DNA of 64,000 bases. Origin: Paenibacillus sp. J5C2022 (GTDB taxonomy: Bacteria > Bacillota > Bacilli > Paenibacillales > Paenibacillaceae). Below, one piece after another: positions 26,377-32,915 of this stretch. Position 1 is the stretch's first letter. Each line of letters starts with the position of its first letter. A program made the translations under genes and the position numbers. The stretch lies in assembly GCF_025567625.1 (NCBI RefSeq), contig NZ_JAOQJC010000012.1, positions 105,973-169,972 on the forward strand, read 5' to 3'. The notes beneath the pieces were generated by a model. It saw nothing but the letters and a program-made list of their open reading frames with translations, did no database searches and had not been told where the DNA came from.

Positions 26377-27504
26377 TTGATGAATAAAGCCTATAAACAA
26401 GAAATCATGAACCGCCTTGACGAGAAAGTAGAGCGCATGATGGCTCAAATCGGAGACAACTCGCCACATGCCGCAGGTAAGGACGGCAAATACGATAATA
26501 TGCCGCACAGCTGGTGGACATCCGGCTTCTGGCCGGGACTATTGTGGCTCATGCATGATGTGACAGGCAAGGACAGCTTCAAGGATGCCGCCTGGGACTG
26601 GGATAAGAAGCTGGCTGTCGGCTTTAGCGAATACCCGAATCCGATGCATCATGATGTCGGCTTCCAATTCCTGCCGACGTCTGTCATCAAGCATGCCATT
26701 ACCGGCGATGAGGACGGGCTGCGCATCGGACTGGAAGCGGCGAACTTTCTGGCCGGTCGCTTCAACCCTGTGGGCAACTTCATTCGGGCCTGGAATCAGT
26801 GGGGCGAGAAGGACAACACGGGCTGGGCTATTATCGATTGCCTGATGAATACGCCACTCCTCTACTGGGCAAGCGATGTCACAGGCGATCCACGCTACAA
26901 GCATATCGCCATGAAGCATACGGATTCTGTCCTGGAATACGCCATTCGCGACGACGGTTCCGTCTGCCACATTCTGGCCTTCAATCCGGAGACAGGGGAG
27001 TTCGTGGAGCAGATCGGCGGTCAAGGCTATTCCGGCACCTCCGCTTGGAGCCGCGGCAATTCCTGGGCGCTCCACGGACTGGCCGTCGCATACCGCTATA
27101 CAGGCGAACAACGATATCTGGATGCCGCCAAGCGCATCGCCCATTACTTCATAGCTGCATTGCCGGATGATCATGTGCCGTATTGGGACTTCCGCTTGCC
27201 GTCTCTGGATGGCCAGCCGCGCGACAGCTCCGCGGCGGCATGTGCTGCATCTGGTCTGATCGAACTGGCACAAGGCGTACCTGCGGATGAGCAAGGCATG
27301 TATATGGCTGCCGCGGAACGGATTCTCTACTCGTTAAGCGAGAACTATGCCACTTGGGACAAGCCGGACCATCAAGGCATTCTGCTTGAAGCGACGGCAC
27401 ATAAGCCCGCGAACTCCCACATTAACGTGTCGCTCATATATGGCGACTACTACTTCGCCGAAGCGTTCGCCAAGCTGAACGGCTGGGAACGGCGTATATT
27501 CTAA
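26377..27504 (+). CDS. GH88 unsaturated glucuronyl hydrolase
   Basis: Glycoside hydrolase family 88 enzyme that removes unsaturated uronic acid from the non-reducing end of oligosaccharides made by polysaccharide lyases (glycosaminoglycan, gellan or xanthan fragments). 375 aa, close to the characterised UGL of Bacillus sp. GL1. Key acids are D93 (in MHHDVGFQF) and D154 (in WAIIDCLMNTPLLYWAS), 61 residues apart as in the family. The (alpha/alpha)6 barrel repeats are visible, with QGYSGTSAWSRGNSWALHGL and RDSSAAACAASGLIEL. TTG at 26377 and ATG at 26380 both follow AAGGAGG. No signal peptide, so it acts in the cytoplasm on imported oligosaccharides. No lyase or importer genes are next to it. Confidence 0.93.
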   Translation: MMNKAYKQEIMNRLDEKVERMMAQIGDNSPHAAGKDGKYDNMPHSWWTSGFWPGLLWLMHDVTGKDSFKDAAWDWDKKLAVGFSEYPNPMHHDVGFQFLPTSVIKHAITGDEDGLRIGLEAANFLAGRFNPVGNFIRAWNQWGEKDNTGWAIIDCLMNTPLLYWASDVTGDPRYKHIAMKHTDSVLEYAIRDDGSVCHILAFNPETGEFVEQIGGQGYSGTSAWSRGNSWALHGLAVAYRYTGEQRYLDAAKRIAHYFIAALPDDHVPYWDFRLPSLDGQPRDSSAAACAASGLIELAQGVPADEQGMYMAAAERILYSLSENYATWDKPDHQGILLEATAHKPANSHINVSLIYGDYYFAEAFAKLNGWERRIF

Positions 27505-27517
27505 ACGCATGACTGCG

Positions 27518-27568
27518 ATGACAGAGCGGTGGGCGGTCCTTCCTCCTATCCGCTCTGCCGTCATTTTC
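27518..27568. terminator. Terminator between GH88 and thrS
   Basis: ATGACAGAGCGG pairs with CCGCTCT-GTCAT (short bulge) and is followed by TTTTC on the plus strand, suited to the GH88 gene. Confidence 0.7.
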
Positions 27569-27581
27569 GCCATGATTTATC

Positions 27582-29312
27582 CTACCGCTTCGTGGCTATA
27601 TCCTCCTTCACCCTAGCCAGCAACTGCTCCAGACGCAAGCTTTCATTTCGCGACTCTCCACGCTTCCGTACGGCAACGCTTTGCTCCTCTTGCTCCTTAT
27701 CCCCGTCGACAACGATATACGGTACCTTCTCCAGTTGCGCCTCACGCATTTTGTATCCCAGCTTCTCCTTGCGTGAATCCGCCTTGGCACGCACTCCTGC
27801 CGCCTTCAACGCTTCGCATATATCGTCGGCGTATGACAGATGAGCCTCCGCTACCGGGATGACTTTCACTTGCCGCGGAGCGAGCCACACAGGGAATGCG
27901 CCTCCGTAGTGCTCAATCAAGATGCCGAAGAAGCGGTCGATGGAGCCGTAGATCGCACGGTGAATGACAACGGGATGCACCCGTTCGTTGCGTTCGTCGA
28001 TGTAGGACAGTTCGAATTGAATCGGCATCTGGAAATCCAGCTGAACGGTAGCGCATTGATGGCTCCGGCCTATCGCATCCTTGATATGGAAATCGATCTT
28101 CGGCCCATAAAATGCGCCGTCGCCTTCATTTATGCTATAGGCCTGCCCGGACTCCTCCAGTACGCTTCGCAGCGCATTCTCTGCCTGATCCCATTCCTCG
28201 TCGCTTCCCATCGCATGCTCCGGCCGAGTCGACAGCTCCACCTCGTACGTAAAGCCGAAAATGGCGTACATTTCGTCCACCATGCTAATGATGGATCGGA
28301 TCTCGGATTGGATTTGATCCGGTGTTACGAATAAGTGCGCGTCATCCTGGCAAAATGTGCGGACGCGCAGCATTCCGTTCAGTGCCCCGCTAAACTCATG
28401 CCGATGCACTTGCCCGAATTCCGCCAGACGAAGCGGCAAGTCGCGATAAGAGCGAAGCTTGCTTTTGAATATCAGCATATGACCGGGACAATTCATCGGC
28501 TTCAGCGCGAATTTGTGCTCGTCTACCTTCGTAAAATACATATTCTCTCCATAATGCTCCCAATGACCGGAATTTTCCCATAGCTGCTGATTCATCATGA
28601 ACGGCGTCCGCACCTCCTCGTAGCCATAACGCTTCGTCTGCAACTCGCGCAGCGCGGCCTCAAGCTCTTGCCGCACGATCTGCCCCTTGGGCAAGTAGAA
28701 CGGCATGCCTGGCGCTTCCTCGGAGAACATGAACAGCTCCAGCTGCTTGCCCAGCTTGCGATGATCACGCTTCTCCGCTTCTTCCAAGGCGCGCATGTGA
28801 GCGTTCAGCTCTTGCCTGGAAAGGAACGCCGTACCGTATATCCGCTGCAGCATCCTGTTACGGCTGTCTCCCCTCCAGTACGCGCCGGCAATGCTCATCA
28901 GTTGGAACACACCAAGGCAGCCTGTCGACTCCATATGCGGACCGCGGCACAGATCCACGAACTCTCCTTGCTCGTACAATGTAATCTCCTCATCTTCCGG
29001 AATACTGCTCAGCAATTCTAGCTTGAGCTCATCACCCAGCTCATGGAATCGGCGCTCCGCTTCTTCCCTGCTAACGGACAGCCGCTTGATCGGCAGATTT
29101 TCACGGACGATGCTCCTCATTTCCTCCTCGATTCGCGGCAGATCTTCGACCGATAGCTTCACCTGCATGTCGAAATCGTAATAAAATCCATGCTCAATAA
29201 CGGGCCCGACGCCGAATTTCACTTCGCCGTAAAGACGCTTGATCGCTTGCGCCATCAGATGAGCCGTACTGTGACGGATAACATCCAGTTGTTCTTGCTT
29301 ACTTGCTTCCAT
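27582..29312 (-). CDS. thrS: Threonyl-tRNA synthetase lacking the TGS domain
   Basis: Charges tRNA-Thr with threonine. 576 aa, shorter than the usual 640 or so: the N-terminal TGS domain is absent. The start is firm (AAGGAGG before the ATG at 29312, right after the T-box terminator). The protein begins at the N2 editing domain, with HSTAHLMAQAIKRLY (His pair) and FVDLCRGPHMEST (editing Cys/His) intact. The class II catalytic core follows: motif 2 region RLAEFGQVHRHEFSG and RVRTFCQDDAHLF, zinc ligands in MNCPGHM, DFQMPIQFELSYI, HPVVIHRAIYGSIDRFF (motif 3), then the anticodon-binding domain (LAPRQVKVIPV). Expression is controlled by two tandem T-boxes. It could be a ThrZ-like second synthetase, with the main gene elsewhere. 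Confidence 0.95.
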   Translation of the reverse strand: MEASKQEQLDVIRHSTAHLMAQAIKRLYGEVKFGVGPVIEHGFYYDFDMQVKLSVEDLPRIEEEMRSIVRENLPIKRLSVSREEAERRFHELGDELKLELLSSIPEDEEITLYEQGEFVDLCRGPHMESTGCLGVFQLMSIAGAYWRGDSRNRMLQRIYGTAFLSRQELNAHMRALEEAEKRDHRKLGKQLELFMFSEEAPGMPFYLPKGQIVRQELEAALRELQTKRYGYEEVRTPFMMNQQLWENSGHWEHYGENMYFTKVDEHKFALKPMNCPGHMLIFKSKLRSYRDLPLRLAEFGQVHRHEFSGALNGMLRVRTFCQDDAHLFVTPDQIQSEIRSIISMVDEMYAIFGFTYEVELSTRPEHAMGSDEEWDQAENALRSVLEESGQAYSINEGDGAFYGPKIDFHIKDAIGRSHQCATVQLDFQMPIQFELSYIDERNERVHPVVIHRAIYGSIDRFFGILIEHYGGAFPVWLAPRQVKVIPVAEAHLSYADDICEALKAAGVRAKADSRKEKLGYKMREAQLEKVPYIVVDGDKEQEEQSVAVRKRGESRNESLRLEQLLARVKEDIATKR

Positions 29313-29334
29313 TTCCTATTCCTCCTTAACAACT

Positions 29335-29580
29335 AAAAAAGCATACCCGATCCCGGAAAAGGGACGAATATGCTCGTGGTTCCACCCTACATTCAATTCG
29401 ACAGACTGCCGAATCCTTGACTGTTCGATAACGGGAATTCCCGGCGAAGTCTACTCTCATCCTAGGTATGATTTCAATATCGCGGCTACAAGGTGGTAAG
29501 TATCCTGGCTTGACGGAAGAGGATTTCAGCCGGGTCCTCTCTCTCTGTGCAGCAACGCCAGATATTCATGTCCTTGATAA
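29335..29580 (-). promoter_or_regulatory. T-box riboswitch 2 (thrS-proximal)
   Basis: Threonine T-box leader. Stem I begins at ATCAAGGACATG (minus strand, from about 29578). The lower stem CAAGG pairs with CCTTG, and the specifier codon ACC (Thr) is at 29495-29497. The conserved T-box AGGGTGGAACCACG is at 29375-29388. The terminator arm GCATATTCG pairs with the stretch ending TATGC and is followed by six T. Uncharged tRNA-Thr(GGT) should stabilise the antiterminator and allow thrS transcription. Confidence 0.92.
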
Positions 29581-29610
29581 TCACCTAATATATTCCATTG
29601 TACAGACAAC

Positions 29611-29855
29611 AAAAAAACGCATCTATCCGCAAGGGACGAATGCGCTCGTGGTTCCACCCTAATTCCATCCGGCCATGGTCCGGATGCTCATTCAACTCTG
29701 TAACGGGAGATACCCGGCGATGCTTACTCTCATGTTCTGCATGATTTCCGCTTCGCAGCTACAAGGGGGTAAATCGCTCATGAACACTGAAGGGGATTGC
29801 AGCCGGTTGTCCCCTCTCTCTGGGCAGGTTCACTAAGCGTTCATGTCCTTGATGG
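29611..29855 (-). promoter_or_regulatory. T-box riboswitch 1 (promoter-proximal)
   Basis: First of two complete T-box units. Stem I begins with ATCAAGGACATGAACGC; the specifier ACC is at 29768-29770; the T-box AGGGTGGAACCACG is at 29647-29660, 107 bp away, almost the same distance as in unit 2. The terminator stem CGCATTCGTCC/GGATAGATGCG is followed by seven T at 29611-29617. Both units must read through for thrS to be expressed, which should sharpen the response to threonine starvation. Confidence 0.92.
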
Positions 29856-29913
29856 CAGCTGTTAAAATACGTTCATGGAACATCCAACTGAACGTTTACA
29901 TGTAATGTGACCA

Positions 29914-29942
29914 ATTATAGAGTGGGAGATTAAAGTTGTCAA
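29914..29942 (-). promoter_or_regulatory. Consensus sigma-A promoter of the thrS T-box leader
   Basis: On the minus strand TTGACA (29942-29937) and TATAAT (29919-29914) are separated by exactly 17 bp: a full consensus match. Transcription should start near 29907, about 50 bases before T-box 1. Confidence 0.9.
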
Positions 29943-30101
29943 CAACGTTTATGGAACTATTTATGAAAAAGCTCGGATTGAAACTCTTCTCTGACAAAGG
30001 ACTGACTGTCCCCTGATTGCCTGTTAACTATTGGTTCAATGCCATGATGCTATGCTACAATGGACGATAAGGATAAAGCTGGAATGAAGGAGGCTCTCGA
30101 A

Positions 30102-30677
30102 ATGAAGCAACGTATTGATAGTATCTTGGAGCGGCTGAATGGCCGATTGCCGCTACCCACTCTAACACCGTCAAGCGTCTGGGATGCAAAGCTGGATGAG
30201 GAGATCGCCGCACTGGATACGTCCGCCCTTGGCGACTCGAAAGCGGCCATCGCCTTAAAGGCCGCTCTGCATCTGTGGAATGACAGCCTTGAGGTATCGC
30301 ACTCGTATGCCCAGCAGATCGAAGACGATCCCACCGGCGGCTATTGGCACGGATTAATGCACCGGATGGAGCGGGATTACGGCAACGGGAACTACTGGTT
30401 CATGCGCGCCGGCAACCATCCTGTCAAAGCACTGGTACAGCAGGCGGCGGCGGACTACTTGACTGGTATAGTTGGACTTGATGCGCTGCCCTCGAACAAG
30501 GTGACCAGGGAGCTGATCCGCTTCCGGGATGAATCGGGCTGGACGAGCGAAGACTTCACCGATATCGTGAAGCTGCAGGAAACCGGCGGCGGGCTTCCGG
30601 AGACGAGAGAGATGCTGGAGCAACTGCAGCATATCGAGCTCAAGGCGCTGTTCCGTCACACCTATGAGATGTGCTAA
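30102..30677 (+). CDS. Hypothetical protein with WHxxMHRxERDY motif
   Basis: Soluble 191-aa protein of unknown function. The ATG at 30102 has GAAGGAGG eight bases upstream, better than earlier in-frame codons at 30060 or 30084. The middle carries YWHGLMHRMERDYGNGNYWF followed by RAGNHPVK, a block rich in His, Arg and aromatic residues that looks like an active or binding site and, as I recall, occurs in uncharacterised bacterial proteins. The rest is mostly helical. It is followed 24 bp later by a frameshifted membrane gene on the same strand. Confidence 0.75.
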   Translation: MKQRIDSILERLNGRLPLPTLTPSSVWDAKLDEEIAALDTSALGDSKAAIALKAALHLWNDSLEVSHSYAQQIEDDPTGGYWHGLMHRMERDYGNGNYWFMRAGNHPVKALVQQAAADYLTGIVGLDALPSNKVTRELIRFRDESGWTSEDFTDIVKLQETGGGLPETREMLEQLQHIELKALFRHTYEMC

Positions 30678-30701
30678 TTATGTTTGAGAGGTGAGATCAG
30701 T

Positions 30702-31053
30702 ATGTTCGTCGCGGTTCTGAATGTGCTCTTCGTCTCTTTTTCCGTTCTCGCATTCCGACGATTTCGTATAGCTTCCCCTTAATTCCAAAGGATTGCTTCT
30801 TGCGATCGGACTGATGGTAACCGCGTCGATATGTCTCGCGCAAAATTATACAGAAAGCCTAATTCCCGGCATCCAAGACGGCATCGGCATTGCCAATCCG
30901 TTCACCTACTTGATTATCGGAGAAGACGGCTGGTCCGTGCAAACATTCCGAAGCTACTTTCATGGTGCCGTTATAGCCACTCTTGCGCTCGTTGCCGCTT
31001 ACCCGCTGATTATTGTGTTGGAATCGAGGAAGAAGCAGCGCTCGCATAGCTAA
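30702..31053 (+). pseudogene. Small three-helix membrane protein, frameshifted
   Basis: The ATG at 30702 follows GAGGTGAG and encodes one membrane helix (VAVLNVLFVSFSVLAF) and a basic loop, then meets TAA at 30780. The downstream +1 frame is open from 30772 to 31053 and continues without a break in character: loop LNSKG, helix LLLAIGLMVTASICLA, a soluble loop, and helix AVIATLALVAAYPLIIV. Removing one C from the CCCC at 30775-30778 would fuse both into a plausible 116-aa protein. So this is most likely one gene with a single-base insertion (or a sequencing error). Programmed +1 shifting at CCT-TAA is possible but no stimulatory element is visible. Confidence 0.65.
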
Positions 31054-31060
31054 TGTGGCG

Positions 31061-31106
31061 AAAGATCCCCTATCGACTCTCTTTCGAATCGATACAGGGG
31101 ATCTTT
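31061..31106 (+). terminator. Long terminator hairpin
   Basis: AAAGATCCCCTATCGA pairs with TCGAT-CAGGGGATCTTT with one unpaired base around a 12-base loop. It follows the frameshifted membrane gene; the T-tail is short, so it may act in both directions. Confidence 0.75.
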
Positions 31107-31168
31107 AGCGTTAGGCTCATGGCAGCATTGCTCTCATGAAGCGCTTCAGACCGCCGTTTTGAAATTGC

Positions 31169-31648
31169 TTAGTATACCGCTAGCTCGCGGTCTTCAATGA
31201 AAGATATATTCCGATTTCTGTTTGCAGCGTATTGGATAATTCGGTCCTTAATATTCGGGTACAGTACGATATTGTCCAATTGGGATAGCGGTACCCATCT
31301 CACATCGGATTGATTCTCGTCGGGAATCAGTGGCATCCCGGGCACCGAGCCGGGAACAATCGTACAATCGAATATAATGCTCAGACCGTGCGGCGTATCT
31401 TTGTACTGCCCGCTGCAGTCCAGGTGCGGAGCATATTCGTATACGAAGGCGACAGGACCGACCTCGATATCGACGCCCGCTTCCTCCTTCGCTTCCCTTC
31501 GTGTCGCTTCAATGACGGATTCACCCGCTTCCACACCTCCTGCAGGCAAATTATAATGCACACCATGCTCGTCCCGAAATTCGACCAGCAGCACCGATTG
31601 CTCCTTCAAAATAAGCGCGCAGGCTCTCACCCGAATCGGAAATGTCAT
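31169..31648 (-). CDS. Nudix hydrolase
   Basis: Cytoplasmic Nudix-fold phosphohydrolase, 159 aa, starting at 31648 with GGGGAGG seven bases upstream. It has a full Nudix box, GX5EX7REX2EEXG, in the segment GGVEAGESVIEATRREAKEE. The N-terminal strand IRVRACALILKEQSVLLVE and the C-terminal ENQSDVRWVPLSQLDNI follow the usual layout. The substrate (ADP-ribose, oxidised nucleotide or other) cannot be predicted. It appears monocistronic, convergent with the preceding gene. Confidence 0.9.
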   Translation of the reverse strand: MTFPIRVRACALILKEQSVLLVEFRDEHGVHYNLPAGGVEAGESVIEATRREAKEEAGVDIEVGPVAFVYEYAPHLDCSGQYKDTPHGLSIIFDCTIVPGSVPGMPLIPDENQSDVRWVPLSQLDNIVLYPNIKDRIIQYAANRNRNISFIEDRELAVY

Positions 31649-32033
31649 TGTTATCCTCCCCACCCAGTTTATTCAGAGCAACTACTATACACTTGCAACG
31701 TGTTTTTGTAAAGCATTATTCATACCGCCAACGCCCACACCACACACACCATTACTCTTCTCTAGTGCACTGCGCTAGCTTATCCACATCTAACGAGCGC
31801 CATTGCGGCTATTTGCGATTATCAGGAACAATTTATGCGCTAACGGACGCTATTGTCGTTATTCAACCTCTTCCAGCTCCAATCTGCCGCTATTCGATTA
31901 AATAAGCTCAGTCGCAACCGCTAGAACAATTTACTCGCTGTTCACCACCATTTAAGCTCTCTCACTCCTGTCCCGCACTGTTGCCTCATTCGTGGAAATG
32001 CCGGTCGTCCTTTTCCTTTTTTATATTTTGCCG
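31649..32033. repeat. Intergenic region with two degenerate 24-bp repeats
   Basis: No gene is visible here. TAACGAGCGCCATTGC... at 31791-31814 and TAACGGACGCTATTGT... at 31841-31864 match at about 17 of 24 positions and start 50 bp apart; a further partial CCGCTATTCGATT lies near 31883. These look like decayed copies of a dispersed intergenic repeat. The short CACACACACACC run at 31739-31750 is a simple repeat. Confidence 0.45.
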
Positions 32034-32064
32034 TTGACCTTGCCCTTAGGGTAAGCTTTACAGT
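32034..32064 (+). promoter_or_regulatory. MerR-type promoter with 19-bp spacer and operator dyad
   Basis: TTGACC (32034-32039) and TACAGT (32059-32064) are separated by 19 bp, the overlong spacer typical of promoters activated by MerR proteins. The spacer contains CTTGCCC-TTA-GGGTAAG, an almost perfect inverted repeat centred between the boxes. It should be autoregulated by the MerR domain encoded just downstream. Confidence 0.78.
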
Positions 32065-32114
32065 AATGATGAACAACGTATCGATACGAAATTGTTCTTG
32101 CAGGAGGCGATCCT

Positions 32115-32906
32115 TTGTTGTCGATCGGCGAATTTTCGAAAATATGCGAGGTATCCGCCAAGACGCTCCGATATTACGACGAGATCGGCTTGATCCACCC
32201 GGAGGAGATCAATCCGGTCAACGGCTACCGCTATTATTCCATCCGTCAACTGAAAAGAATGCTCTTCATTAACCGGCTGAAATCGTACAGCTTCTCATTG
32301 GAGGAAATGCCTGACTGGATCGCTTATACGCTGGATCGGATGGGCCGGGGCGGTCAGATCGGCAATTTCAAGTATTCCAGTGCTGGCGCGCACCTTCTGT
32401 CAGCCATCCTTACCCGCGCAACCGGCATGAGCGCCAGAGAGTATGCTAATGTACGGTTGTTTCAACGGATTGGCATGAATACTGTCCCCGACTTTCCGAT
32501 GGAGAAGTTCGGCTTCGACGAATTGTTCGGACACCGGGTGCGCGGCTGGGTGAAGGACCCGTCACAGCACTCCACAGGAGGCTGGGGCCTTACGCTGACT
32601 CCGCTCGACATGGCTCGCTTCGGATTCCTCTACTTGAACGGCGGCGCTTGGAACGGAGAGCAGATTGTTCCGGAGGACTGGATACGGAAGTCGATCTCCA
32701 TGAATGCCAACAAGTACGGATACCTCTGGTGGCTGGGTGAAGCCGACGGCGTCCCGGCTTACATGGCGCTCGGCGATGGCGGCAACGCTATATGCTGCAT
32801 CCCGAAGCATGATCTCGTTGTCGCCATCGCTTCTTCCTTTATGACGAATTCCCGTGACAGATGGACGCTGATCGCGGAGCACATTATACCGGCTATAATC
32901 GATTAG
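32115..32906 (+). CDS. Chimera: MerR DNA-binding domain fused to the C-terminal half of a beta-lactamase-fold protein
   Basis: 263 aa, TTG start with AGGAGG seven bases upstream. Residues 1-67 are a complete MerR winged HTH (IGEFSKICEVSAKTLRYYDE, GYRYYSIRQLKRMLFINRLK, FSLEEM). From about residue 68 the sequence switches to a serine-hydrolase/class C beta-lactamase relative: PDWIAYTLD, FKYSSAGAHLLSAILTRATG, GGWGLTLTPLDMARFGFLYL, and GDGGNAICCIPKHDLVVAIA. The SxxK catalytic segment of the hydrolase and the effector domain of the regulator are both absent. This looks like an in-frame deletion between two adjacent genes. Catalysis is ruled out by the missing serine; DNA binding remains possible. 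The long open frame suggests recent origin or selection. Confidence 0.85.
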   Translation: MLSIGEFSKICEVSAKTLRYYDEIGLIHPEEINPVNGYRYYSIRQLKRMLFINRLKSYSFSLEEMPDWIAYTLDRMGRGGQIGNFKYSSAGAHLLSAILTRATGMSAREYANVRLFQRIGMNTVPDFPMEKFGFDELFGHRVRGWVKDPSQHSTGGWGLTLTPLDMARFGFLYLNGGAWNGEQIVPEDWIRKSISMNANKYGYLWWLGEADGVPAYMALGDGGNAICCIPKHDLVVAIASSFMTNSRDRWTLIAEHIIPAIID

Positions 32907-32915
32907 AGAGAATGT

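Noticed and set aside
30772..30782. Programmed +1 frameshift
   Set aside because: Proline tRNA on CCT would re-pair poorly with CTT and no internal Shine-Dalgarno or pseudoknot is visible; a single-base indel is simpler.
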